Source: Alphaproteobacteria bacterium (lineage in GTDB: Bacteria > Pseudomonadota > Alphaproteobacteria > UBA6615). Taken from it: a stretch of 49,791 nt of DNA. The stretch covers positions 1-49,791 of the forward strand of contig PBWR01000014.1 in assembly GCA_002727315.1 (NCBI GenBank). Reading direction: 5' to 3'. Under the pieces are notes generated by a model that saw nothing but the letters and a program-made list of their open reading frames with translations, did no database searches and had not been told where the DNA came from. Position numbers and translations under genes: made by a program. This document shows, piece after piece, positions 1-8,287 of the stretch. Position 1 is the stretch's first letter, and each line of letters opens with the position of its first letter.

Positions 1-313
1 AGGTACCCGCCTCAATCGTCAGCTCTTCATGGACGATGTCCCCGGTCACTCTTGCGCTGGCCGACAAGACCACGCTCCGCGCGCGAATTTCGCCCGTTAC
101 GGTGCCATGCACGCTTGCCACGTCACATTCAATCTGTCCGGTCACGCTGGCGCCTCGGCCAATCGTGGCTTCCGCACACCGCACGTCGCCATCGACGGTT
201 CCTTCGATCTGAACCGTGCCCTCGCCGTCAAGGTTACCGGAGATCTGCATATCGGAACTCACGATAGACGGAACACCGCTACCGACGCCGCCTCGATCAT
301 TTTTTGAAAACAT
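1..313 (-). CDS. Bactofilin (polymer-forming cytoskeletal protein), 3' end cut by window edge
   Basis: Reading leftward from ATG at 313 gives at least 104 residues and runs off the window. After a short polar N-terminus (MFSKNDRGGVG) comes the repetitive right-handed beta-helix pattern of bactofilins (DUF583): ISGNL, GTVQIEGTVDGDV, ATIGRGASVTG, SVHGTVTGEI, VVLSASARVTGDI. Bactofilins self-polymerise without nucleotide, lie under the inner membrane, and scaffold cell-wall enzymes. The start overlaps the last 17 bases of the upstream M23 peptidase gene, so the two are probably translated together; bactofilin-M23 pairs are a known arrangement for cell-shape modules. The C-terminal tail cannot be seen. 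Confidence 0.9.
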   Translation of the reverse strand, partial: MFSKNDRGGVGSGVPSIVSSDMQISGNLDGEGTVQIEGTVDGDVRCAEATIGRGASVTGQIECDVASVHGTVTGEIRARSVVLSASARVTGDIVHEELTIEAGT

Positions 314-1739
314 ACTGCCCCGCCTTTATGAAGTTCGCCGGATCCTGTGGCCGGCCGTCCACCAGAATTTCATAGTGCAAGTGCTCGCCCGAGCTGCGCC
401 CGGTGCTGCCGATAAGCCCCACTTTTTCGCGAAACTCCAGTCTTTGTCCACGTTTCACAAAAATTGTCGACAGATGGCCATAGCGCGTGCGCACGCCCAG
501 GCCGTGGTCGACCTCGGCCAATTTTCCGAATCCGCCCTTCCAGCCGACAAATGTCACCACGCCCGCTGAGGTCACCCGCACCGGCGCACGCCGGCGGCTC
601 GCGAGATCGATACCGGAGTGAAATGCCAGGCGTTTGGTGAACGGGTCGATGCGCCGGCCAAACCCGCTTGTCGTGCGAAACTCGTCCAGGGGTACGACAA
701 GTGGCAACCGCTCCATCAACTCCTGAAGCCTTTGCAGATCGTCCACCCGCCGATCGACGGCCGCAATCTGGTGCGCCAGATCCGATCCAGGACTGCTGTC
801 CAGCGCCAGCAATGGGCCGCCCACACCGCGATGCTCGCCTGCCGCGCGCGCCATGCGGTCAAGCAGACGCTCGACATCCAGACCGGCGAGATCGAGTGTG
901 CGCTTCAGCGCCTCGCCGCTTTGCCCGGCTTGTTCACCCAACCGGGACACCGTTTCGATCTGCGCCGTCTCCAGGTCCTGAAGCCGTTCGAACAGCTCGG
1001 CAACCTGGGTGCCCAGCGATTCCCGCTGGCGGTCCACCGCCAGCTTCTCCTCGACCGCGCTCTCGAGTTGCCGCGTCGTGTCCGTCAGTCGATCCTGAAG
1101 CCTGGCACGTGCAACATCGATGGACTCGGCTTCAGCCTTCAAGCGCGCCACCTGGCTGTGGAAACCGTCAACTTCCGACGACAGGGTTTCACGATCGGCC
1201 TGCATCATCGCCAGTTGAAAATCCCGGGATTCGATCTGGCGCCGCATATCTGCACGGGAGCTTTCGAGTTGCTGCATGGCGATATTCAGGTGGGCCTTGG
1301 ACTCAACCTCTGCCTGGTAGGACAGCGCCAGCGATGCCGCCCGCGCACGTTCCTGCCCGAGATGATCTTCCAGAGACTTCACCTCTGATTTCAGCCGCAG
1401 GTTCCTCGACGCGAGATCGACCGTATTTTGTTGCATCGCCGTCAACGACAGGCGCTGGATAACCGAGAGTTCGCGAAGCCCCTGAAGATCGGTCGACAAG
1501 ATTTCGTTGCGATCACGCAGGTCTGCGATCACCTCGTTCCGGTCCGACACGATGGCTTCGTGAGACATGAAGCGTGTGGTCGAATAAGCCGACAAGATCA
1601 ACACGCCGGCGGTCAGTGTGACGGCCGCGATCTGGATCGGCCGGCCGGCCCGAATGTAGCGGACGCGGCCCTGCGAGCGCAGGATCAGCTCCCGCTGCTC
1701 CGGAAACAACTTCGCCAACGCTTCCCGCAATGGGATCAC
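297..1739 (-). CDS. M23 family metallopeptidase with membrane anchor and coiled coil
   Basis: This is a probable periplasmic peptidoglycan endopeptidase, anchored in the inner membrane. From the chosen start (480 aa) the order is: a cytosolic segment with FPEQRELILR, one membrane helix at about 35-55, a long coiled coil (about 65-290, rich in Glu, Arg and Gln), then a LytM/M23 domain at about 350-475. The zinc ligands visible are His374 and Asp378 (HSGID) and the HLH pair near 453-455. I chose GTG at 1739 because GGGGAG lies 7 bases upstream. ATG at 1781 and TTG at 1790 are open upstream alternatives with weaker ribosome sites. The bactofilin gene overlaps its 3' end, so the pair probably acts together in localised wall remodelling. 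Confidence 0.9.
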   Translation of the reverse strand: MIPLREALAKLFPEQRELILRSQGRVRYIRAGRPIQIAAVTLTAGVLILSAYSTTRFMSHEAIVSDRNEVIADLRDRNEILSTDLQGLRELSVIQRLSLTAMQQNTVDLASRNLRLKSEVKSLEDHLGQERARAASLALSYQAEVESKAHLNIAMQQLESSRADMRRQIESRDFQLAMMQADRETLSSEVDGFHSQVARLKAEAESIDVARARLQDRLTDTTRQLESAVEEKLAVDRQRESLGTQVAELFERLQDLETAQIETVSRLGEQAGQSGEALKRTLDLAGLDVERLLDRMARAAGEHRGVGGPLLALDSSPGSDLAHQIAAVDRRVDDLQRLQELMERLPLVVPLDEFRTTSGFGRRIDPFTKRLAFHSGIDLASRRRAPVRVTSAGVVTFVGWKGGFGKLAEVDHGLGVRTRYGHLSTIFVKRGQRLEFREKVGLIGSTGRSSGEHLHYEILVDGRPQDPANFIKAGQYVFKK

Positions 1740-1876
1740 GCGAACACTCCCCTCTCCCCAAAACACCGCACCGAAACCCATCCGGCTCAAACACGCACCT
1801 GACTTGCGCGATTCGGCGGCTCAGCGGCCGGCTCCATATGTTATCGCCGCCCGCATCACAACGGCGGCGGCGACTC

Positions 1877-2545
1877 TTAGTCTTCGATCTCTGCGGGCGT
1901 CAGCGCATCACTGACACCGATCATGCTGTCCCGGGTCACCAGTTTCGCCAGCTGTTCTTCATCCCAACCCTCGGTGCCGTCCGGCCGTTGCGGCAAGACC
2001 AGGTAACGAAGGTCGGCATTGCTGTCATGCACGCGAACCTGTTTCGCTTCGGGAATCTGGGTCCCGAATTCCTGCAGGACGGCGCGCGGCTCGCGCACGG
2101 CGCGGGATCGATAGTCCCGGCGCTTGTACCAGGCCGGCGGAATCCCGAGCACCGGACGCGGGTAGCAAGAGCACAGGGTGCACACGACCATGTTGTGCAC
2201 CTCCTGGGTGTTCTCGACGACACAAAGCTCCATGGGGCTCATGTTGATGCCGAACGTCAGCAGCGCCTCGTCACTTTCGTTCATCAGTTTCGACTTGAAC
2301 TCGGGGTCCGCCCAGGCCCGGGCCACGATCTTGGCACCCAGCGCCGGGTTGCGGCTTTCCCGTTCCTCGATGGAGCGACGAATATCGTCCGACGAGATAA
2401 CGCCCTTTTCGATCAGGAGTTCACGCACCGCGGTTTCCAGTACATGGGCTTCCAGCGGCGGCAGTGCGTCTTCCTGGATCGGCTTGCCGTCATGGGCGTG
2501 GGGGGGATGCTCGTGATCGTGGGCGTGTTCGTGTGTTTCGCTCAT
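1877..2545 (-). CDS. nthA: Nitrile hydratase alpha subunit, cobalt type (or thiocyanate hydrolase gamma-like)
   Basis: Nitrile hydratases convert nitriles to amides with a non-corrin Co or Fe centre. The alpha subunit carries the metal in a Cys-Ser-Cys claw. This 222-aa protein has VCTLCSCYP at about 121-129; Thr in the second position of CTLCSC is typical of cobalt-type enzymes and of thiocyanate hydrolase gamma. The first 20 residues are very His-rich (HEHAHDHEH), which could bind metal and resembles the His-rich ends of metal chaperones. It is the last gene of a leftward three-gene unit, 22 bases after the beta C-domain gene. No activator gene (P14K, P44K or CbtJ-like) is in the window, so how cobalt is inserted is unclear. 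The substrate cannot be told from the sequence. Confidence 0.93.
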   Translation of the reverse strand: MSETHEHAHDHEHPPHAHDGKPIQEDALPPLEAHVLETAVRELLIEKGVISSDDIRRSIEERESRNPALGAKIVARAWADPEFKSKLMNESDEALLTFGINMSPMELCVVENTQEVHNMVVCTLCSCYPRPVLGIPPAWYKRRDYRSRAVREPRAVLQEFGTQIPEAKQVRVHDSNADLRYLVLPQRPDGTEGWDEEQLAKLVTRDSMIGVSDALTPAEIED

Positions 2546-2567
2546 ATTCGTTCAGCCTTTCACGCGC

Positions 2568-2852
2568 CTAGGCCGGCGCCAGCCAATGCTCATAGATTTC
2601 GATTTCAAGCGTATCTTCCGGCTTGCCGTCATAATCATCCCAAAGCTCGCTCTGCGCGAAGTTCACGCGGTACAGCATTTTGTAGGGAAGCCCCGAGTGG
2701 CCGACGGCCAGCAGTTCCGGGTTGGGGAACGAGCCGACTATCCGCTCGATCACGCCGGTCTTACCGCGCACGTAGATCGGTGTCCGCACATGGCCGGGCT
2801 GATCGCGGTCCAGGATCCGGACGCGATCGCCGGGCTGGAATCTAGCCTCCAT
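2568..2852 (-). CDS. Nitrile hydratase beta subunit, C-terminal domain as a separate protein
   Basis: This 94-aa protein matches the SH3-like C-terminal barrel of nitrile hydratase beta: FQPGDRVRI near the start, GHVRTPIYVRGKTG in the middle, and LYRVNF...LW near the end. That domain contacts the alpha subunit at the active site. I chose ATG at 2852; an upstream extension in the same frame is only the shadow of the previous gene. Its start overlaps the last 11 bases of the N-domain gene, in a different frame, so this is a true gene split with translational coupling. The same division is known in thiocyanate hydrolase (separate alpha and beta subunits) and in toyocamycin nitrile hydratase. Confidence 0.9.
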   Translation of the reverse strand: MEARFQPGDRVRILDRDQPGHVRTPIYVRGKTGVIERIVGSFPNPELLAVGHSGLPYKMLYRVNFAQSELWDDYDGKPEDTLEIEIYEHWLAPA

Positions 2853-3168
2853 TGCGTTCCGCCTCCAGACGCGGACGCACTTCGGCCATCTTGGCGTCGA
2901 GTTCTTCCTGTGTGAAAACACCCTTTTCAAGAAGCAGCCAGGAAATCGCCTGCAGCCAGCGCTCGTAATAGGGGTATTTGTGATAATCCTCGCCGAGCGC
3001 TTCCTGCATGCGGCGCGATTCATCGACCCGCGCGAGACGACGGCGCTGATCGAACAGCAGCATCATCATCGCATCGACGGTCTTTTCCCAATGGGTCGGG
3101 TCGTGCTCGTTGTTTTCGGGATCAACCGGGCCCGCCGGTAATCCGCCGTAATCCTGTGGACCGCGCAT
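2842..3168 (-). CDS. Nitrile hydratase beta subunit, N-terminal domain as a separate protein
   Basis: This 108-aa protein has the helical N-domain of nitrile hydratase beta: the opening MRGPQDYGG resembles the MNG(I/V)HDMGG start of the family, and HDPTHWEKTVDAMMMLL matches the usual WE...A helix. It ends with LLEKGVFTQEELDAKM, the usual end of the N-domain. Start ATG at 3168 follows GGGGAGGAT directly; an upstream extension to 3240 lacks homology. It is the first gene of the leftward unit N-domain, C-domain, alpha. The complete enzyme would therefore need three polypeptides. Confidence 0.88.
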   Translation of the reverse strand: MRGPQDYGGLPAGPVDPENNEHDPTHWEKTVDAMMMLLFDQRRRLARVDESRRMQEALGEDYHKYPYYERWLQAISWLLLEKGVFTQEELDAKMAEVRPRLEAERNGG

Positions 3169-3196
3169 ATCCTCCCCTCGCTTGATTCGGCGCACA

Positions 3197-3224
3197 TTGT
3201 TAGCACCTTGCCGTGTCATGACAA
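3197..3224 (-). promoter_or_regulatory. Candidate promoter of the nitrile hydratase unit
   Basis: Reading leftward, TTGTCA (3219-3224) and TAACAA (3197-3202) are separated by 16 bases and sit 28 bases before the ATG at 3168. They resemble sigma-70 -35 and -10 boxes. The rest of the 328-base gap up to 3496 contains no convincing gene or strong hairpin. Confidence 0.35.
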
Positions 3225-3496
3225 GGGTTTCGTCGGCCAATATGCGTGAATGCGCACCGTTCCCGTAGGCCTATAGAATTCCTCAATGATTTCGGCCCAC
3301 AATGGAGAGTCGTCCGAAGTGCCGGAGAGCGCGAATGTCTATAGATCGTCAGCAACTGGCGCGATCGATCGATGTGGGTCGATCATCGACGCTGAATTGC
3401 TTCGAAACCACTAAGGATATTGCCGGAATTGCCGCGGGCATCGCCGATGACGATCCCCTTGGTCCCATGTTCCGCAACCGATCTGAATATGGCGAT

Positions 3497-4069
3497 CTAG
3501 TCCGCAGCCAGGTCGGACGTCAGAAGCTTCAATCGCAACGCCGCGCGTTCAAGTCGCTCCTCGACACTCAGCGGCGTGTCCCGCGTGACATGCTCACCCA
3601 CGTCGTAGAAGTACCAAAGGCGGGCCCGGAAGGCCGCGGCCTTGGGATCAAGGCCCGCCTCTTCAAACAGCGACCGCGCCAGCGCCATGCGCCGATCGTC
3701 AATCTGAGCGACGGCAGCGGCCACTTCGGGATCGAACTGCGCCCAGGCCCGCATCGCGTTGTCGTACCGGTCAGGGTCCTCGCGCGCCAGGAACTCGAGG
3801 ATCGCACGCATTTTGTCGATCGGGCCGCCATCAATCGTTTGCACATGGGCCATGACCGGATCGGTCTGCGCCCGCGCCCAATACTCCGGTAACGAGCGAA
3901 GTAGGTCGTGCCGATCCTTGAAGTGCCAATAGAAACTTCCCTTGGTCATCCCCAGCCGTTGCGCCAGTGGCTCCACCTTGACGTGATCGATACCGCGTTC
4001 GCGGAGCATCTCCATCGCCTCGGCCAGCCAGGAATCCCGGTCCTTTGATTGCTCTTTCTTCTTGGTCAT
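3497..4069 (-). CDS. TetR/AcrR family transcriptional regulator
   Basis: This 190-aa protein has a TetR-type helix-turn-helix at about 12-58: the helix ending RERGIDHVKVEPLAQRLGMTKGSFYWHFKDR is characteristic, with G-x-FYWHF closing the recognition helix. The C-terminal two thirds are a helical ligand domain with no recognised ligand. ATG at 4069 was chosen because AGGA lies 7 bases upstream; an extension to 4129 would run through the operator region. It is divergent from the extradiol-type dioxygenase at 4228, and two palindromes lie between the genes, so it probably represses itself and the dioxygenase, released by an aromatic or related effector. Confidence 0.9.
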   Translation of the reverse strand: MTKKKEQSKDRDSWLAEAMEMLRERGIDHVKVEPLAQRLGMTKGSFYWHFKDRHDLLRSLPEYWARAQTDPVMAHVQTIDGGPIDKMRAILEFLAREDPDRYDNAMRAWAQFDPEVAAAVAQIDDRRMALARSLFEEAGLDPKAAAFRARLWYFYDVGEHVTRDTPLSVEERLERAALRLKLLTSDLAAD

Positions 4070-4087
4070 GGCACGTCCTGAAGTTCC

Positions 4088-4101
4088 ATACGTCAACGTA
4101 T
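4088..4101. promoter_or_regulatory. Palindromic operator 1 for the adjacent TetR regulator
   Basis: ATACGT-CA-ACGTAT is an inverted repeat with 6-base arms. It starts 19 bases upstream of the TetR start codon and shares the half-site (C)ATACG with operator 2. Its centre is 40 bases (about four helical turns) from that of operator 2, so two dimers would bind the same face of the DNA. Confidence 0.7.
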
Positions 4102-4126
4102 TGACCTCGACACGACAAAACAATAA

Positions 4127-4142
4127 CATACGCTACCGTATG
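4127..4142. promoter_or_regulatory. Palindromic operator 2 for the adjacent TetR regulator
   Basis: CATACG-CTAC-CGTATG is a perfect inverted repeat with 6-base arms and a 4-base spacer, 85 bases before the dioxygenase start. The half-site matches operator 1. The position suits control of the divergent promoters. Confidence 0.72.
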
Positions 4143-4227
4143 GTGCAGACGGTCTTCCCGTTCTGCGCCAGTTGCGATTAGAGTATCCAGTTACAGCGCC
4201 GGAATTGAAGGGCAGGAGGAAAACCGC

Positions 4228-5190
4228 ATGGCTGAACCAATCATCAAGGTCCGCGACATCGCGTGGGGCCGCATCCAGTCACCCGATCTCGATGTGCAGG
4301 AAGAATTCCTGACCAACTTCGGCATGATTCGCGCCGAACGCACGAACGACAAGCTGTTCATGCGTGGGACCGGCAGCAGCCGCCATATCCATATCACCGA
4401 AAAGGGTGACCCCGGGTTCATCAGCCTTTCGTTCCGGGCCGTCAGCGAAGACGATCTGCACAAGCTCGCGAAGGAAGCAGACGGCGCATCCGAGGTTGAA
4501 GAGATCGACGAACCCGGCGGGGGCAAGCGCGTCCGCCTGACGGAGCCGAACGGCTATACGATCGAGGTCGTGCACGGCGTCGAGGAAGTCGACGAAATTC
4601 CTCTTGAGCGACACACATACAATCTTGGCAACATCGACAAGTATGCGCGCGGGGGCACACTCTGGCGCACGCCGCGCGGGCCGGCCCATGTCATGCGTAT
4701 CGGCCACGGAGTGATGGGAACCCCCAAGATGCATGAATGCACGGCCTGGATCCGGCACCATATCGGCCTGATCGCATCGGATGAGGTCTTCGCCGAGGAT
4801 GACCAGGAAAAGGTCATCGCCAGCTTCAACCGCATCGACGCCGGCAAGGACTTCGTCGATCATCATGTCTTCCTCTACGTCCACAACGAGAATGCAGGCC
4901 TCAACCACATTTCGTTCGAGGTGCCCGACTTCGACGACGTGATGATGGGCCACGAACATCTGCGCGATAACGGCGACTACGACCATGTCTGGGGTATCGG
5001 CCGCCACGTCCTCGGCAGCCAGATCTATGACTACTGGAAGGACCCGTGGGGCCGGGTGCACGAGCACTGGGCGGACTCCGACACCCTCAACACCGATTAT
5101 GGCACCCGCTACGTGCCGGTCGAGGAAGGTCTGCAGTCCCAGTGGGGTGAGCCGGCACCGATGGAATTCATCGGCCACGTCAGCCCGTAG
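4228..5190 (+). CDS. VOC-superfamily extradiol dioxygenase (catechol 2,3-dioxygenase-like)
   Basis: Type I extradiol dioxygenases open catecholic rings next to the two hydroxyls with Fe(II) or Mn(II). The 320 residues form two vicinal-oxygen-chelate modules (about 8-120 and 148-285). Metal ligands are visible in the second module: His160 (RIGHGVM; His154 is nearby), His227 (LNHISFEV) and Glu279 (VHEHWADSD). The length fits the two-domain family. It has a good ribosome site (GGCAGGAGG about 12 bases upstream) and is followed by a strong terminator, so it is probably a single-gene unit under the divergent TetR protein. The natural substrate cannot be assigned. Confidence 0.88.
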   Translation: MAEPIIKVRDIAWGRIQSPDLDVQEEFLTNFGMIRAERTNDKLFMRGTGSSRHIHITEKGDPGFISLSFRAVSEDDLHKLAKEADGASEVEEIDEPGGGKRVRLTEPNGYTIEVVHGVEEVDEIPLERHTYNLGNIDKYARGGTLWRTPRGPAHVMRIGHGVMGTPKMHECTAWIRHHIGLIASDEVFAEDDQEKVIASFNRIDAGKDFVDHHVFLYVHNENAGLNHISFEVPDFDDVMMGHEHLRDNGDYDHVWGIGRHVLGSQIYDYWKDPWGRVHEHWADSDTLNTDYGTRYVPVEEGLQSQWGEPAPMEFIGHVSP

Positions 5191-5212
5191 TCCGCTTACC
5201 AACGAATTGCCG

Positions 5213-5245
5213 CGGCCCGGCCATGTTGCCGGGCCGTTTGCATTT
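5213..5245 (+). terminator. Rho-independent terminator after the dioxygenase gene
   Basis: A perfect 9-bp stem, CGGCCCGGC (5213-5221) with GCCGGGCCG (5228-5236), has a 6-base loop and is followed by a T-rich tail (TTTGCATTTT). It lies 23 bases after the stop codon at 5190. Confidence 0.82.
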
Positions 5246-5324
5246 TATTTCGCGACACCGGCTTGGCGCATCAGGGGTTTTCTGGCAGACAGAGGCTCAC
5301 GGCCCCCCGACACCGCCGCAGGCT

Positions 5325-7004
5325 ATGAACGACAGCTCCGCCGAACCATCCGAAGACGAGCCGCGCGACTTCATTCGCGACCGCATTCGTGCCGACCTGG
5401 AATCGGGTAAAACCTCGGCTCTCGTCACCCGTTTTCCGCCGGAACCCAATGGATACCTGCATATCGGGCACGCGAAATCCGTCTGCCTGAACTTCGGTGT
5501 CGTCGAGGAATTCGGCGGCGTCTGCAATCTGCGGTTCGACGACACGAATCCCGCTCGCGAAGACGAAGAATATCTGCACGCGATCCAGGAAGACGTGCGC
5601 TGGCTGGGGTTCGACTGGGGCGACAATCTATTCCATGCATCGGACTATTTCGAGCAGCTCTACGCGTGGGCCTGCCATCTCATCGAGGCCGGCTGTGCCT
5701 ATGTTGACGATCTTTCGGCGGACGAAATTCGCGAGTATCGCGGCACGCTGACCGAACCCGGCCGCCCCAGCCCGTACCGGGACCGCACAGCAGAGGAAAA
5801 TCTCGATCTGTTCGCACGGATGCGCGCCAGCGAGTTCGAGGACGGCGCGAAGGTGCTTCGCGCGAAAATCGACATGGCGTCGGGCAATATCAATCTGCGC
5901 GACCCGGTCCTCTACCGGATTATCCGCGCACCCCACCCGCGCACCGGTGATGCCTGGTGCATCTATCCCAACTACGATTTCGCCCACGGTCAGTCGGACG
6001 CGATCGAGCATGTCACCCACTCGATCTGCACGTTGGAGTTTGAGGACCACCGGCCGCTCTATGACTGGCTGATCGAGAACCTTCCCGTTCCCGCGCGACC
6101 GCGTCAGTACGAGTTCGGCCGGCTCAATCTGGGCCACACCGTTCTGTCGAAGCGGCGCCTGGTTAAGCTGGTCGAAGACGGGCATGTCGCGGGATGGGAC
6201 GACCCCCGCATGCCCACCCTGACCGGCCTGCGCCGGCGCGGCGTGCCACCGTCCGCGATCCGCGACTTCATCGGCAGGCTCGGCGTGACCAAGTCCGATG
6301 GACTGGTCGAGATGTCCTATTTCGAAAACACGATCCGAGAACATCTGAACAGCTCTGCACCGCGCCGCATGGCGGTCCTCGACCCGATCAAACTGGTGAT
6401 CGAGAATTATCCCGAAGGCACGATCGAGGAACTCGATGCGGCCAACAACCCGACCGACGAAACTGCGGGCACCCGAAAGGTATCCTTCGGGCGTGAACTC
6501 TATGTCGAGCGCGACGACTTCATGGAGGCTCCGCCCAAGAAGTTCCGCCGCCTGGCAATCGGCCAGGAAGTGCGGCTGCGGTTCGCCTACTTCGTGACCT
6601 GCACCGAAGTCGTCAAGGACAGCGACGGCAACATCGTGGAGCTGCGCTGCACCTACGATCCGGAATCCCGCGGCGGGGATTCGCCCGACGGCCGCAAGGT
6701 TCGCGGCACGATCCACTGGGTCTCCGCCGCCCATGCCCTGCCGGCCGAGGTTCGGCTCTACGATCATCTGTTTGCCGAAGAAGAGCCGGGCAAGTCCGGG
6801 GAGTGGCTCGACGACCTGAACCCGAACTCCCTTGAAGTGCGGACCGGCTGCCTAGTCGAACCGGCCCTAGCCGAAAATCCCGGCGTGGTGCAGTTCGAAC
6901 GCACCGGATATTTCTGCCCCGACCCAGACTCGAGGCCCGACGCGCTGCTGTTCAACCGGACGGTCAGCCTGCGCGACAGCTGGGCCAAGGACAAAGGCAA
7001 CTAG
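5325..7004 (+). CDS. glnS: Glutaminyl-tRNA synthetase
   Basis: GlnRS attaches glutamine to tRNA-Gln. The 559-aa protein shows the class I catalytic core with [16 protein letters not shown] (HIGH at 46-49) and the GlnRS form of the second signature, VLSKRRL. The C-terminal beta-barrel anticodon domain covers about 340-550, with [15 protein letters not shown] and the typical ending [15 protein letters not shown] at 5325 was chosen; an upstream extension to 5223 runs back through the terminator. Many alphaproteobacteria instead use GatCAB amidation, so a full-length GlnRS is a modest lineage marker. It converges on the peroxiredoxin-like gene, with a hairpin between. Confidence 0.96.
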   Translation: MNDSSAEPSEDEPRDFIRDRIRADLESGKTSALVTRFPPEPNGYLHIGHAKSVCLNFGVVEEFGGVCNLRFDDTNPAREDEEYLHAIQEDVRWLGFDWGDNLFHASDYFEQLYAWACHLIEAGCAYVDDLSADEIREYRGTLTEPGRPSPYRDRTAEENLDLFARMRASEFEDGAKVLRAKIDMASGNINLRDPVLYRIIRAPHPRTGDAWCIYPNYDFAHGQSDAIEHVTHSICTLEFEDHRPLYDWLIENLPVPARPRQYEFGRLNLGHTVLSKRRLVKLVEDGHVAGWDDPRMPTLTGLRRRGVPPSAIRDFIGRLGVTKSDGLVEMSYFENTIREHLNSSAPRRMAVLDPIKLVIENYPEGTIEELDAANNPTDETAGTRKVSFGRELYVERDDFMEAPPKKFRRLAIGQEVRLRFAYFVTCTEVVKDSDGNIVELRCTYDPESRGGDSPDGRKVRGTIHWVSAAHALPAEVRLYDHLFAEEEPGKSGEWLDDLNPNSLEVRTGCLVEPALAENPGVVQFERTGYFCPDPDSRPDALLFNRTVSLRDSWAKDKGN

Positions 7005-7016
7005 CCCCGAAGCAAA

Positions 7017-7047
7017 CGGGCGCCCTCCCGATGGGAACGGGCGCCCG
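7017..7047. terminator. Hairpin between convergent glnS and the peroxiredoxin-like gene
   Basis: CGGGCGCCC (7017-7025) pairs perfectly with GGGCGCCCG (7039-7047) over a 13-base loop. There is no clear T-run on either side, so it may be a weak bidirectional terminator. Confidence 0.55.
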
Positions 7048-7070
7048 CCGCACAAATACGATTCCGGTGC

Positions 7071-7641
7071 CTACTCGGCGGCCACGGCCTGGTGATGGTC
7101 GACGATCTCGCCCCGGCCCGGGTAGTTCTTCACGACGACGAACTCGACCCCCTTGAGCAGCTCGGCGAAGGCCGGGCGTGCGAACGGCATCGTCTGGGTG
7201 GTGACGAAGTAAACCGAATTGTCCGGCTTCACCAGGAATAGGACCGGCTCGGAAAACAGCGCAGGCTCCTCGATCTCGGCGCAGCTGATACCCTTGCCGG
7301 CCGAGATGTACAGCCCCCATTCGCGGGCCTTGTCGAGGTCGAGGGAGTGACCGACGATCAGGTTATCGAGCCTCCACTTCTCCTTGGGTTCCGCCGCACG
7401 CTCTTCGGGGTCGGAACTGATGACGACAATGTCGACACCCTTCTCTGCGAATTCACCGGCGAGCTTGTTCAGCCCCCCGAGATACATGGAGCAGATCGGG
7501 CAATGCAGACCGCGGTAGAACACGATCATGGTGAAGTTTTCCGGGCTCTGGTCGCCGAGGCTCCAGGTTCCGCCGCCGACGGTCGGGACGTCCAGGCTCG
7601 GGGCCAGCTGCTGGGGGGGTCAGGGGATTGATCGAAGACAT
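7071..7641 (-). CDS. AhpC/TSA-type peroxiredoxin-like protein with a frameshift near the N-terminus
   Basis: Peroxiredoxin-like thioredoxin-fold proteins reduce peroxides through an active Cys. The body reads MIVFYRGLHCPICSMYLGG from 7529 leftward, with a CPIC pair. The family's expected N-terminus is present just upstream in the same frame (GGGTWSLGDQSPENFT) but is cut off from its start by a TGA. The true start is very probably ATG at 7641 (MSSINPLTP), which lies in another frame. The two frames join if one base is removed from the run of seven identical bases at 7613-7619, giving a protein of about 189 aa with Cys47 and Cys50. Either this is a sequencing indel in the homopolymer or the gene is newly inactivated; a shorter product from 7529 would lack the first strand. 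Confidence 0.8.
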
Positions 7642-7834
7642 GTGTTTCTCTTCAGGGGAAATGAGTTAAACAAGAATGGTGTGCGTCTCACGCCCATCCG
7701 GTTCGAGCGGAAGGTCGTGGCCACACGTCCGATCCGGAACAGATAAGACCAAATATTGATTTATCTTTTCCCCCACGCAACATGTCGTATGAGCCCCGGC
7801 CATGCGGCCATCCCAGCCCCGTATGGAGTGCAAA

Positions 7835-8215
7835 ATGGAGATCAACATCCCCGAGGTCTTGGCCGAGGTCACGGCGGCCCACGACCGCTACGAGGCCGCA
7901 CTCACGACGAACGATCTCGATGTGCTCAATGAACTGTTCTGGACCAACGATCTGACCCTGCGCTACGGCATCGGTGAGAATCTCTACGGTCACGAAGCGA
8001 TCGCAGGCTTCCGCGCCGCCCGCGATCCCAGCGATGTCGCACGCACGACCGGCCCCGTCATCGTGACCACATATGGCCGGGATTTCGGCACCGCGAACCT
8101 GGAATTCTATCGCGAGAGCATGGGCGACGGCACCGGCCGGCAGAGCCAAAGCTGGGTTCGCATGCCCAAGGGTTGGCGCATCGTCGCCGCCCATGTGAGC
8201 GTCATCCGGAAGTAG
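7835..8215 (+). CDS. AtzH/HpxZ-like protein (DUF3225, SnoaL-like fold)
   Basis: This 126-aa cone-shaped SnoaL/NTF2-like protein fits the AtzH/HpxZ (DUF3225) family: [21 protein letters not shown] at the start, [16 protein letters not shown] and FRAAR in the middle, [22 protein letters not shown] at the end. Relatives sit beside amidases that break down carboxybiuret/cyanuric acid or oxalurate. The exact activity here is unknown, and there is no adjacent amidase (the nearest is at 34.1 kb). ATG at 7835 is preceded by GGAG at good spacing; an ATG at 7802 has no ribosome site. It ends just before a bidirectional terminator. Confidence 0.82.
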   Translation: MEINIPEVLAEVTAAHDRYEAALTTNDLDVLNELFWTNDLTLRYGIGENLYGHEAIAGFRAARDPSDVARTTGPVIVTTYGRDFGTANLEFYRESMGDGTGRQSQSWVRMPKGWRIVAAHVSVIRK

Positions 8216-8240
8216 AGTTTCCTTCCGCGGAACGGAGAAA

Positions 8241-8264
8241 GGCCGCGCTCCCGCGCGGCCTTTT
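8241..8264. terminator. Strong terminator shared by convergent genes
   Basis: GGCCGCGC (8241-8248), loop TCCC, GCGCGGCC (8253-8260), then TTTT. On the other strand the stem is followed by TTTCTCC. It therefore can stop both the rightward AtzH-like gene and the leftward pckG. Confidence 0.85.
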
Positions 8265-8287
8265 CCTCTTAATTGTTCGCTGCGCGC

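Noticed and set aside
4279-5202. Long open frame on the minus strand opposite the dioxygenase
   Set aside because: It is antisense to a gene with clear metal-site motifs and has no recognisable domains; GC-rich coding DNA gives such shadows.
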